Assembly (NCBI GenBank): GCA_002371135.1
Contig: DFGB01000084.1
Location: forward strand, 17,465 to 42,702
Direction: 5' to 3'
Length of the DNA stretch: 25,238 bases
Origin: Verrucomicrobia bacterium UBA3761
GTDB lineage: Bacteria > Verrucomicrobiota > Kiritimatiellia > RFP12 > UBA1067
The position numbers and the translations under genes are program-made. Positions 7,364-14,164 of the stretch are shown here, piece by piece. The notes beneath the pieces were generated by a model that was not told where the DNA came from, ran no database searches, and saw nothing but the letters and a program-made list of their open reading frames with translations. Positions within the stretch are counted from its first letter, which is position 1; each line of letters begins with the position of its first letter.

Positions 7364-8643
7364 TGAGGACTTTCGTCTGCGGGCACAGGAATCCGGACGT
7401 CGACTCCGTCGCGAGCGCGTATGCACTCGCCGACTTGCGGCGCCGGACCGGCATGAAGGATGTCGAGGCGATTTGTGCAGGACGCCTCCCCGAGAAGGCG
7501 AAGTGGGTGTTCGAGCACTTCGGCGTGAAGCCGGTGCGGCCCGTGCGCGACGTCTATGTTCGCGTCCGCGACCTCGTTTCGCGCGACGTGCCGATGATAG
7601 GTGCGTCGCTGACGCTCGAAAACGCGCTCAGGCGCCTTGAGGAGAGCGGTGAATCGTCTCTCCCCGTCCGCGACACGGACGGCAAGTTCCTTGGCATGCT
7701 CTCGCCCGCGAAACTGCTCGGACTCTTCATCGCAAAGGCGGATTTGACGATGCGCACCCTCGACGCCCCTCTTCACCACTGTTCCCTGGTGCTGAACGAA
7801 TCCGACCGCGTCCACGATATTCGCTCCGCCTGCATCAAAAACCCGCACAACCACTTCCCCGTGATCGACGAAGAAGGGCTGCTCGTGGGGACCGTCCTCA
7901 AACGCGCCTTCGCCGAGGAACCGCCGTTTCGCATGATCCTGGTCGACCATAACGAGACGGATCAAGGAATACCTGGCCTCGAAGAGGTGCCTGTCGTCGA
8001 AGTCGTCGACCACCACCGCATCGCCTTTGCGGCGACGAAAGAGCCGATACGCTACACGGCGGACGTCGTCGGCTCGACGTGCACTCTTGTCGCACGCATG
8101 TTCCGCGCCGCCGGGGAGCGTCCGACCCGCGAGACGGCCGGCGTGCTCATAGCGGGCATCGTCGCCGATACGCTTCTTTTCCAAAGCCCCACGACGACCG
8201 ACGCCGACCGCACTATGTGCGCGTGGCTGGAGAAGCTTTGCGGAGAGCGCGCCCAGTCGATCATGGCCGGCATGATGGGCGTCGATTCGCCTCTTGCTTC
8301 GATGACCGCGGCCGACGCGCTCAAGAGCGACGCGAAACTCTACACCGAAGGCGGCAAGCGCTTCATGCTCGCGCAGATCGAAGAGACGAATCTCGCGCTC
8401 TTCCACCGTCACATCGACGAACTTGCCGCCGCCATGGAAGAGGCCATCTCCGCAAACGCCCTCGATTTCATGGCGCTCATGGCGACCGACCCGGTCCGCG
8501 GCAATTCCGAGCTCCTTTTCCGCGGCGACAAGGCCGTCTCTCGCGCGCTGCCATACCGCAAAGGTCCGGACGGTGTTCTGCTCATGCCCGGCGTCCTTTC
8601 TCGCAAGAAGCAGCTTTTGCCAGAAGTCCTCGCCGCGCTGTAG
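7363..8643 (+). CDS. ppaC: CBS-domain family II (DHH) inorganic pyrophosphatase
   Basis: This 426-residue protein is a manganese-dependent family II pyrophosphatase with a regulatory insert. The DHH domain opens with CGHRNPDVDS (residues 6-15) and resumes with VDHNE (about 196-200) and the signature DHH in VVDHHRIAF (about 216). ADTLLFQSPTTTD follows, and the C-terminal DHHA2 domain carries the substrate-binding SRKKQLLP (about 415). Between the first two motifs lie two CBS motifs (about 66-120 and 128-185), which in this family bind AMP/ADP or ATP to tune activity; no DRTGG domain is evident between them. PPi hydrolysis fits a genome that also has PPDK. A good CAGGAGAGG ribosome site lies at the end of the EIIC gene and the two are translationally coupled. 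Confidence 0.95.
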   Translation: MRTFVCGHRNPDVDSVASAYALADLRRRTGMKDVEAICAGRLPEKAKWVFEHFGVKPVRPVRDVYVRVRDLVSRDVPMIGASLTLENALRRLEESGESSLPVRDTDGKFLGMLSPAKLLGLFIAKADLTMRTLDAPLHHCSLVLNESDRVHDIRSACIKNPHNHFPVIDEEGLLVGTVLKRAFAEEPPFRMILVDHNETDQGIPGLEEVPVVEVVDHHRIAFAATKEPIRYTADVVGSTCTLVARMFRAAGERPTRETAGVLIAGIVADTLLFQSPTTTDADRTMCAWLEKLCGERAQSIMAGMMGVDSPLASMTAADALKSDAKLYTEGGKRFMLAQIEETNLALFHRHIDELAAAMEEAISANALDFMALMATDPVRGNSELLFRGDKAVSRALPYRKGPDGVLLMPGVLSRKKQLLPEVLAAL

Positions 8644-8648
8644 CGTGA

Positions 8649-8764
8649 CGCGCAAGAAGGAAGTAGAGCGTCCTTGCGCCGGGGGAATGGGCGGCGCAGC
8701 GCACCGCCCGGCAAAACCAACTCTGCTCGCCTCTTCCCTCTTCCCTCTTCCCTCTTCCTACTTC
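8649..8764. repeat. Dispersed GC-hairpin plus CTCTTCC element between convergent genes, copy 1
   Basis: A hairpin GCGCAAG/CTTGCGC (8651-8679) follows ppaC and may terminate it. Next comes GGGGAATGGGCGGCGC-AGC-GCACCGCCCGGC (hairpin 8689-8709), then AAAACCAAC, then four CTCTTCC heptamers and TACTTCC units (8731-8764) reaching the stop codon of the minus-strand glycosidase. The same order of parts recurs at 22295-22357 in the same relation to a minus-strand gene. It probably acts as a terminator for both sides. Confidence 0.8.
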
Positions 8765-9721
8765 CTACTTCAGCGTTTCGAGCAACGCGCTCAGCACGTT
8801 GCTTGAAACTCGCAGTGCCGTGCCGTGGCGTATGCCCTTGGGCAGGGAGAGGTCGGCGGAGCGGTCTTCCCACGTTTTGCCATCGTCCTTGCTCACGGCA
8901 ACGCCGTAGCGGCCGTTGCGGTAGCAATCGTAGTAGACGAAGAGATCTTTGCCGACGAAGAGCGGCGAGGGTCCTTCGCACCATAGGCCCTTTGGCGTGA
9001 ACGGGTCGGGGACGGGCTCCGGCGCGAAGCCGGTCTCCATTGACTGAGAACGATAGAGAAGCAGGTTCTTTGCCGGCGGGGCGGAGTTTTCGTTTTTGAC
9101 AATCATGACGAGATCGCCGGAAACGGGGGATTTGACCACGGCGGAGTCGATGGGCATGAACGGCGGGTCGAACCACAGTTTCGCAGGCGTGAAGTCGACG
9201 AAGTCGCGCGTGGTCGTCGCATAGATGCGGTGCGACCATTCCTTCTCCCGTTCGCTCGTCGGGATAGGCTTGTGGCGCCCGGGGATGCTCGTGGCCCAGT
9301 ATATCCAGAACTTGCCGGTCGTTTCGTCGTAGTAGAGCTCCGGGGCCCAGCAGTTGAGCGCGTCAGGCTCGTGCATCATCACGGGAATCGCGCGCTGCTC
9401 CGACCAGTGGACAAGATCTTTCGAGCTGGCGTAGCCGATGATCTTGTCGCGCCAGGAACTGGTCCAGACCATGTGGAACGTGCCGTCTGGCCCCTGGCAG
9501 ATCGATGGGTCGCGCATGAGCTTGTCCGCTCCGACCGTCGGCGCGAGCAGCGAGCGGTTGCCGTTCAGCGCCGTCCACTTGAGACCGTCGTACGAGTATG
9601 CGAGGTGGAGACCGTCCTTTTCTCCTCTGAAGTATGCGAAGAGGTAGGCGTCCTTGGCGAATGCCGCCGGCGCCGTCAGCATGGCGGCGGCAAAGAGAAA
9701 CATGGATGCGATTTTTTTCAT
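8765..9721 (-). CDS. Secreted glycoside hydrolase, GH43-like five-bladed propeller
   Basis: A 318-residue protein with a clear signal peptide (MKKIASMFLFAAAML..., cleavage after AAFA near residue 22). The mature part shows GH43-type propeller repeats: MRDPSICQGPDGTFHMVW with the probable catalytic-base aspartate in RDPSI, DLVHWSE, WAPELYYDETTGKFWIYWA, MPIDSAVV (candidate pKa-modulating Asp) and CEGPSPLF (candidate catalytic-acid Glu). GH43 enzymes release arabinose or xylose from plant or host glycans outside the cytoplasm; the exact substrate is not readable. The frame is open upstream to 9787, but the signal peptide begins at ATG 9721, which lies 7 bases after a strong -10. The stop TAG is the first part of a GGAAGTA/GGAAGAG repeat run. 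It is isolated, with no transporter or other carbohydrase adjacent. Confidence 0.85.
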   Translation of the reverse strand: MKKIASMFLFAAAMLTAPAAFAKDAYLFAYFRGEKDGLHLAYSYDGLKWTALNGNRSLLAPTVGADKLMRDPSICQGPDGTFHMVWTSSWRDKIIGYASSKDLVHWSEQRAIPVMMHEPDALNCWAPELYYDETTGKFWIYWATSIPGRHKPIPTSEREKEWSHRIYATTTRDFVDFTPAKLWFDPPFMPIDSAVVKSPVSGDLVMIVKNENSAPPAKNLLLYRSQSMETGFAPEPVPDPFTPKGLWCEGPSPLFVGKDLFVYYDCYRNGRYGVAVSKDDGKTWEDRSADLSLPKGIRHGTALRVSSNVLSALLETLK

Positions 9722-9728
9722 GCTTCCT

Positions 9729-9757
9729 ATTATATCATAGTGGGCTCTGAATTTCAA
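9729..9757 (-). promoter_or_regulatory. Promoter of the GH43-like gene, leaderless arrangement
   Basis: Read on the minus strand, TTGAAA (9757-9752), a 17-bp spacer and TATAAT (9734-9729) precede ATG 9721 by only 7 bases. The expected transcription start coincides with the start codon, so the mRNA is probably leaderless. This promoter lies back to back with the csoR promoter at 9781. Confidence 0.75.
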
Positions 9758-9780
9758 TCCCGCCGCTTCCTCCTTCCTAC

Positions 9781-9810
9781 TTGACATGTCATACCCCTAT
9801 GGGGTATAAT
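9781..9810 (+). promoter_or_regulatory. csoR promoter with embedded CsoR-type copper operator
   Basis: A consensus promoter TTGACA (9781-9786), 18-bp spacer, TATAAT (9805-9810) contains the inverted repeat ATACCCC-TAT-GGGGTAT (9791-9807), which overlaps the -10. This is the known CsoR operator form (G-tract arms around a short centre). Apo-CsoR bound here would block RNA polymerase; Cu(I) would release it. The placement predicts autorepression of csoR and control of the downstream ATPase. Confidence 0.9.
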
Positions 9811-9840
9811 ATGCGGCGTTCTTACGAAAGGGAGAATGCC

Positions 9841-10119
9841 GTGAAGATGTGTATGCAGGAAGCGCGCGGGATGCACGTGCGCATAAACAAGATAATCGGT
9901 CAGCTGCAGGGCGTCCAGAAGATGATCGACGACGACGTGCCTTGCGAAGATATTTTGACGCAGGTGAATGCGGCCAACGGAGCCCTCCACCGCATCGGCC
10001 TTATGATCCTCGAAGGCCATCTGCGGCACTGCGTACGCGATGGAATCGAAAAGGGCAACGCCGACGAAGTGATAGAGAACTTCGCCGATGCGCTCGAGCA
10101 TTTCTCCCGCATTGCATGA
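9841..10119 (+). CDS. csoR: CsoR-family copper-sensing repressor
   Basis: From GTG 9841 the protein has 92 residues and fits the all-helical DUF156/CsoR family. The Cu(I)-binding triad is intact: Cys35 (VPCEDI), His60 and Cys64 (EGHLRHC), the same spacing as C36/H61/C65 of the M. tuberculosis CsoR. Family motifs GQLQGVQKMIDDD and LTQVNAANGALHRIGLMILEGH are clear. AAAGGGAG (about 9828-9834) six bases before the GTG decides the start; in-frame starts at 9781 (TTG), 9799 and 9811 lie inside the promoter/operator and would make the promoter coding, so they are rejected. The gene sits 39 bases before a metal-transporting P-type ATPase, the usual target of CsoR. Confidence 0.93.
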   Translation: MKMCMQEARGMHVRINKIIGQLQGVQKMIDDDVPCEDILTQVNAANGALHRIGLMILEGHLRHCVRDGIEKGNADEVIENFADALEHFSRIA

Positions 10120-10158
10120 ATATAGTCAGTCCTGGAATGTTTAATTTTTATTTTTTCC

Positions 10159-12153
10159 ATGCCAAGTTGTTGCAAAGCAGATGAAGAGGCCGTCGCGAAA
10201 GCGATCGGGCGCAAGAGCGTCGCGGGGAGGTTCCTAGCGGCCGCCGGTAAATTGCAGGAGCTGCTGGAAAGCTGGCCGTTTCTCGCCGTCGCGGGAGTAT
10301 CGCTTGCGGCGAGTTTCCTGCTCGCGGGCCACGGCTGCGCGGAACATGCGGCCAAGGCGTTGACGTGGCGCGATCCCGCATGGGTGGCGCTTGCGATATG
10401 CGGAGTGCCGATTCTGAAGGAAGCGCTCATGGCGCTCGCCATAGAAAAGCGCATACGCGCGTCGCTGTTGATATCGATAGCGATGGTGGCATGCGTTTTG
10501 ATAGGCCAGTTGTTCGCGGCCGGCGAGGTCGCGTTCATCATGGCGCTCGGCGAGACTCTGGAGGGGTGGACGCTCAAGCGCGCTAAGAAAGGACTTTCCA
10601 ATCTCGTTGCGCTTGCGCCTCGCACCGCGCGCCGCGTGACGACGTGTCCCAAGTGCATAGCGCGCGGCGAACTCTACAAGGAGGTTGATATCGCCGCCAT
10701 TGCAGTCGGCGACGGCGTGAGGATTCTGCCCGGCGAGACGATCCCGGTCGACGGTAAAATCGAGGAAGGCGCGACCAGCGTCGACCAGAGCGTGATGACG
10801 GGCGAGTCGCTGCCTGTCGACAAAGGAGTCGGCGACGAAGTGTATTCCGGCACCATCAACCGTTTTGGCGCGATAACCATCCGCGTGACGAAGGCCGGCG
10901 AGGATTCATCGCTCCAGAAAATGATCCGGCTCGTCATGGAGGCGGAAAAGAAGAAAGCGCCCGTCCAGCGCATCGCCGACAAGTGGGCGGCGATACTCGT
11001 CCCGTGTTCGCTCACGATAGCGCTGGCGACGTTTTTCGGGGTTTGGATTGCGACTGGAGACGTGAATGCCGCGCTTATACGCGGAACGACGGTTATGGTC
11101 GTATTCTGTCCGTGCGCGTTGGCGCTCGCGACGCCCACGGCGATAATGGCCGCAATCGGCCAGGCGACGAAGTTTGGCGTGATCGTGAAATCCGGCGAAG
11201 CGCTCGAGAGAATGGGCGGAGTGGACGTCGCATGCTTCGACAAGACTGGGACGCTGACGGCCGGCCGGCTCGCGGTGGCGGCGACCGTCGCCGCGCCGGG
11301 CGAGAGCGAGGCGGAGGTCCTCGCGCTCGCGGCGGCCGTCGAGAGTTCGTCCGAGCATCCCCTCGCGCAGGCCGTGTGCAGGGCGGCGACGGATGCGCCG
11401 CAGGCGACGGATTTCCGGATGGAGCCCGGCAAGGGCGTGGAGGCGTCCGTCCGCGACAGGAGAGTCGTCTGCGGCAATGAAGCTTGGCTTGCGGCGCATG
11501 GGATTGCCGGGGATGCGGCGCTCGGCGATGCGGCGAAGAAGTTGCGCATGGAAGGCAGGGCGGTCATACACGTCGCTGCGGACGGCAAAGCCATAGGGCT
11601 TGTCGCGCTCGCCGATACCGTGCGCCCGGACGCAAAGGCGATGCTGGCCGAACTCCAGACGGCGGGCGTCGAGAGCGTTCTGCTCACAGGCGACCACGCC
11701 GCCACTGCGCGCTACGTCGCCGCGGAACTCGGCATCCGCGACGTCCGGGCGGAACTGCTTCCTTCGGGCAAGGCGGACGAAATCGCCAGACTCGTCAAGG
11801 CAGGCAAGTCCGTCGCAATGGTGGGCGACGGCGTCAACGATGCGCTTGCGCTCAAGACGGCCACGGTCGGAATCGCGATGGGCGGCATGGGCAGCGATAT
11901 CGCGGTGGAGGCGGCGGATATTGCGCTTGTCGGCGACGATTTGGCCAAAATCCCATATTTGAAACGGCTCGCTGCGGCGTGCGTCAGGCTAATCAAACTC
12001 AATATCGCGATTTCGATGTGCATCAATGCCTGCGCGATAACGTGTTCGATACTTGGCGTGCTCACGCCGGTCACCGGTGCGCTCGTCCACAACATGGGCT
12101 CGGTGCTGGTCGTCCTCAACGCCGCCCTGCTGTACGATAGAAAGTACAGGTGA
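10159..12153 (+). CDS. P1B-type heavy-metal (probably copper) translocating ATPase
   Basis: The 664-residue protein holds the complete P-type ATPase core: actuator-domain MTGESLPVDK, transmembrane metal site CPC (C317-P-C319), phosphorylation motif DKTGTLTAG (D361), the P1B-specific SSEHPLAQAV and hinge VGDGVNDALAL. It lacks an N-terminal HMA domain; instead it opens MPSCCKADEE with a paired cysteine. TM7-TM8 reads NIAISMCINACAITC and HNMGSVLVVLNA, so it shows neither the classical CopA YN/MxxSS set nor the ZntA K/DxG set; the copper call rests on CsoR and the CsoR operator upstream. A CPKC motif (C163-C166) lies in the actuator region. It probably exports Cu(I) across the inner membrane. The leader before ATG 10159 is T-rich (ATTTTTATTTTTTCC) without a Shine-Dalgarno site. 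Confidence 0.88.
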   Translation: MPSCCKADEEAVAKAIGRKSVAGRFLAAAGKLQELLESWPFLAVAGVSLAASFLLAGHGCAEHAAKALTWRDPAWVALAICGVPILKEALMALAIEKRIRASLLISIAMVACVLIGQLFAAGEVAFIMALGETLEGWTLKRAKKGLSNLVALAPRTARRVTTCPKCIARGELYKEVDIAAIAVGDGVRILPGETIPVDGKIEEGATSVDQSVMTGESLPVDKGVGDEVYSGTINRFGAITIRVTKAGEDSSLQKMIRLVMEAEKKKAPVQRIADKWAAILVPCSLTIALATFFGVWIATGDVNAALIRGTTVMVVFCPCALALATPTAIMAAIGQATKFGVIVKSGEALERMGGVDVACFDKTGTLTAGRLAVAATVAAPGESEAEVLALAAAVESSSEHPLAQAVCRAATDAPQATDFRMEPGKGVEASVRDRRVVCGNEAWLAAHGIAGDAALGDAAKKLRMEGRAVIHVAADGKAIGLVALADTVRPDAKAMLAELQTAGVESVLLTGDHAATARYVAAELGIRDVRAELLPSGKADEIARLVKAGKSVAMVGDGVNDALALKTATVGIAMGGMGSDIAVEAADIALVGDDLAKIPYLKRLAAACVRLIKLNIAISMCINACAITCSILGVLTPVTGALVHNMGSVLVVLNAALLYDRKYR

Positions 12154-12185
12154 AGGAGAATTTTCGATTTTTTCGATTGGTTTCA

Positions 12186-12260
12186 TGCATTCCATTTTTC
12201 ACCGCAGAGACGCAGAGGCGCGGAGTGCGCGGATATTTGTCGACCTTTCAGCCTTTCAAC
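12186..12260. repeat. CACAGAG-type repeat, short copy 3, plus CTTTCAAC units
   Basis: GCATTCCATTTTTCACCGCA-GAGACGCAGAGGCGCGGAG resembles the left end of copies 1 and 2, but no inverted right half is present. CCTTTCAGCCTTTCAAC follows directly before the dinB start and belongs to the TTCAAC/GTTGAAAA short-repeat class seen at 20702 and 24738. No promoter was found in the 114-base gap. Confidence 0.65.
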
Positions 12261-12267
12261 ATGGACG

Positions 12268-13458
12268 ATGGCGGTATTGCTGCATGTGGACATGGATGCG
12301 TTTTTCGCATCGGTAGAGTTGCTCTCGCACCCTGAATGGCGCGGGAAGCCGCTCATTGTCGGCGCCGGGCCGCATGAACGCGGCGTCGTCTCGACATGCT
12401 CTTACGAAGCGCGCAGATACGGCGTCCATTCCGCGATGCCGTCGTGCGAGGCGTATCGCCTGTGTCCGCATGCCGTTTTCACCCACGCGCACATGGAAGC
12501 GTACCGCGCAGTATCCGTCAAGGCGTTCGAGATTTTCGAGCGGTTCACGCCGTTTGTGGAGGGCGTGTCGATCGACGAAGCTTTCCTCGACGCGACCGGC
12601 AGCCTGCATCGTTTCCCTGGCGGCGACGATGCGCGGCGCGCGACGGCCATGGCCGAATCTCTGCGCGACAGCATACGCGCGGAATGCGGCGTGACGTGTT
12701 CGGTCGGCATCGCGAAGAACCGCCTGCTTGCAAAAATCGGCTCGGACTTGCACAAGCCGGACGGTCTGACGCTGATGCCGTTCGATGTAGACGAAGTTGC
12801 CGCTTTTCTGCGCGAGAGGCCGGTCGGCATACTCTGGGGCGTCGGGAAGAAGACAGTCGAAAATCTCTCTCGCTACGGGATAAGGCTTTGCGGCGACATA
12901 CAGCGCCTCGGCCGCGGCAACGCGCTTGTCGGAGACGATCTCGTCGATATGGCATTCGGCATCGCGGACGACAAAGTCTATTGGCAGGAGCGCGAGGCCA
13001 AATCTATTTCCAGGGAATGGACGTTCGACGCGGACGAGCCGCGCCGCGACGTCGTGCGCAGACGGCTGATGGAGCTCGCGGACGACGTCGGACGCTCGTT
13101 GCGGCGCGAAGAGAAACGCTGGGCGAAGACGGCGAGGCTGAAACTGCGCGACGCCGCGTTCTCGACCGTCCTTCGCCAGATGAAATTCGAACATGCCTCG
13201 CGCGACATCAAAGCGCTGCGGACTGCTGCTGCGGCGCTGTTCGATGCGGCATGGCCGAGGGGCGCGGCGGTCGCCTCCGGCACAAGCCTGAAAGGCGCGA
13301 TCCGCCTCGTTGGATTCGGAGTTGCGGACTTCACCGCTTTGCCGGATTGCGCACCGCCATCGCTTTTCGGCAATCCGGAGGACGAAAAGCGCGAACGCAA
13401 CGAGCACCTCTCCGCCGCAATCGACGCCCTTCGCGCCAAGGGCTGCTCGATTGGATAA
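12268..13458 (+). CDS. dinB: DNA polymerase IV (Y-family translesion polymerase)
   Basis: The 396-residue protein shows Y-family polymerase architecture in full. The palm begins LLHVDMDAFFASVE (metal ligand D8, steric-gate region FF), the catalytic pair D103-E104 sits in SIDEAFLDATG, and TCSVGIAKNRLLAKIGSDLH is the Pol IV palm motif. The thumb has GILWGVGKKTVENL (helix-hairpin-helix), and the little-finger domain runs from about residue 240. The C-terminal PPSLFGNPEDE is probably a degenerate QLSLF beta-clamp-binding motif. Pol IV bypasses damaged bases at the cost of fidelity. ATG 12268 is chosen because the conserved HVDMD motif follows at once; ATG 12261 is out of frame. There is no Shine-Dalgarno site and no LexA-like box was recognised upstream. 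Confidence 0.95.
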   Translation: MAVLLHVDMDAFFASVELLSHPEWRGKPLIVGAGPHERGVVSTCSYEARRYGVHSAMPSCEAYRLCPHAVFTHAHMEAYRAVSVKAFEIFERFTPFVEGVSIDEAFLDATGSLHRFPGGDDARRATAMAESLRDSIRAECGVTCSVGIAKNRLLAKIGSDLHKPDGLTLMPFDVDEVAAFLRERPVGILWGVGKKTVENLSRYGIRLCGDIQRLGRGNALVGDDLVDMAFGIADDKVYWQEREAKSISREWTFDADEPRRDVVRRRLMELADDVGRSLRREEKRWAKTARLKLRDAAFSTVLRQMKFEHASRDIKALRTAAAALFDAAWPRGAAVASGTSLKGAIRLVGFGVADFTALPDCAPPSLFGNPEDEKRERNEHLSAAIDALRAKGCSIG

Positions 13459-13473
13459 AAGGGGGCAGAGGGA

Positions 13474-13550
13474 AATTCTAGAGGCCCTAGGATTCTAGAA
13501 GACCTAGATGCTCTCCCTCCTATTCCCCTTTTCTCCTTCCCTCTTCAAAG
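13474..13550. repeat. CTAGA 9-bp repeat plus pyrimidine run after dinB
   Basis: ATTCTAGAG-GCCCTAGGA-TTCTAGAAG-ACCTAGATG units with 9-bp period, followed by a CTCCCTCCTATTCCCC pyrimidine tract. CTAGAAGACCTAGATGC matches the copy before trkA. The tract also encodes the last residues (EEGRRKGE) of the minus-strand small gene that ends at 13520. Confidence 0.8.
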
Positions 13551-13762
13551 TCTGCATCGACCAGGCGGGGAATGGCATAGGAGGGCTGGCGCAGCATATT
13601 GTCGCCGACCTTGAACAGTTTGAGCTTTCCTGTGATTGTGATCCGGCTTTGGTCCGGCGGCAAGACTGCGACCGGGACGGGACGGTCTTGAACGACACCC
13701 ACGGCGGCGAGAAGCCGTCGCGTATTCCGGCGCGTGCGCCCGAAATTGCCGAAACCGAACAT
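13520..13762 (-). CDS. Small hypothetical protein (80 residues)
   Basis: The family is not recognised. The frame starts MFGFGNFGRTRRNTRRLLAA (basic N-terminus), continues with a probable beta-rich middle (RITITGKLKLFKVGDNM) and ends in a charged tail made from a GGAAGAG-type repeat. Codon use has the GC-rich third positions of the neighbours, and a well-formed promoter lies 42 bases upstream on the same strand, both of which favour a real gene. No ribosome binding site is close to the ATG. It is convergent with dinB. It could equally be the remnant of a longer gene whose 3' end was replaced by the repeat. Confidence 0.5.
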   Translation of the reverse strand: MFGFGNFGRTRRNTRRLLAAVGVVQDRPVPVAVLPPDQSRITITGKLKLFKVGDNMLRQPSYAIPRLVDADFEEGRRKGE

Positions 13763-13804
13763 TTTGGCTGGTATTGCCGCCGCTTTCCACTGCGAGCGGC
13801 TGAT

Positions 13805-13834
13805 ATTCTATCATATTTGGACTTGGATTGTCCA
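13805..13834 (-). promoter_or_regulatory. Promoter of the small minus-strand gene
   Basis: On the minus strand TGGACA (13834-13829), an 18-bp spacer and TAGAAT (13810-13805) within ATATGATAGAATATC. This resembles the shared core ATATGGTATAATATG. The predicted 5' leader is about 35 bases. Confidence 0.6.
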
Positions 13835-13888
13835 GCACCGAAGCGGAGGCGGCAGGGTGAAAAGTTGAACGGACCGGCGGGACTGGCG

Positions 13889-14041
13889 AGTTGCAGCTGC
13901 CACCGCGAAAGTCACAGCTGTCATTTGCCCAAGTCACGGCTGTCATTTGTCCAAGTCACGGCTGTCATTTGTGAAAGTCACAGCTGTCGCCTGCGAAAGT
14001 CACAGCTGTCGAAAGGCAAGTCATAGTTGCGAGGCGAGGGA
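13889..14041. repeat. 22-bp tandem repeat array with palindromic core
   Basis: Seven head-to-tail units start at 13889, 13911, 13933, 13955, 13977, 13999 and 14020 (22 bp each, one of 21). The constant part is AGTCACRGCTGTC with the palindrome CAGCTG; the variable part is ATTTGYCCA or RCCTGCGAA. The outermost units are the most degenerate. The array lies between the divergent promoters of the small minus-strand gene and purA. There are no unique spacers. Confidence 0.92.
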
Positions 14042-14090
14042 CGAGGCGTGGACCAGCCAAAAAGTCGAGTCGGGCAGAGGAGCGCGGCCC

Positions 14091-14120
14091 TTGACCCCCG
14101 GCCCAGGGAAATGGTATAAT
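14091..14120 (+). promoter_or_regulatory. purA promoter
   Basis: TTGACC (14091-14096), an 18-bp spacer and TATAAT (14115-14120) with the extended ATGGTATAATATG core. The leader to ATG 14165 is about 38 bases, with only a weak GGAA nine bases before the start. No other clear promoter is seen until the end of the alr-folK gene, so this may drive the entire series. Confidence 0.85.
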
Positions 14121-14164
14121 ATGTTGCGTATCGGAACAAATACTCACAATCGGAACGTTATAAG

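Noticed and set aside
7126..8655. Minus-strand open frame of 509 codons opposite ppaC
   Set aside because: The plus strand encodes an unmistakable family II pyrophosphatase; the antisense frame has no start signal or motif.
9230..9784. Plus-strand open frame opposite the GH43-like gene
   Set aside because: The minus frame has a signal peptide, GH43 motifs and a promoter; the plus frame is Arg/Val-rich shadow sequence.
9781..9840. csoR starting at TTG 9781 or ATG 9799/9811
   Set aside because: These starts would place the -35, operator and -10 inside the coding sequence; GTG 9841 has a good ribosome site and gives the family's length and Cys-His-Cys spacing.
13508..14026. Plus-strand open frame of 172 codons after dinB
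   Set aside because: It runs through the CTAGA repeat, a GC-rich stretch and the 22-bp array; its repeated Ser-Cys-His residues are just the array translated, and it has no ribosome site.
13889..14041. Possible CRISPR array
   Set aside because: Units are directly adjacent with no unique spacers of 25-40 bp and no cas genes nearby; it is a plain tandem repeat. The same holds for 25122-25238.
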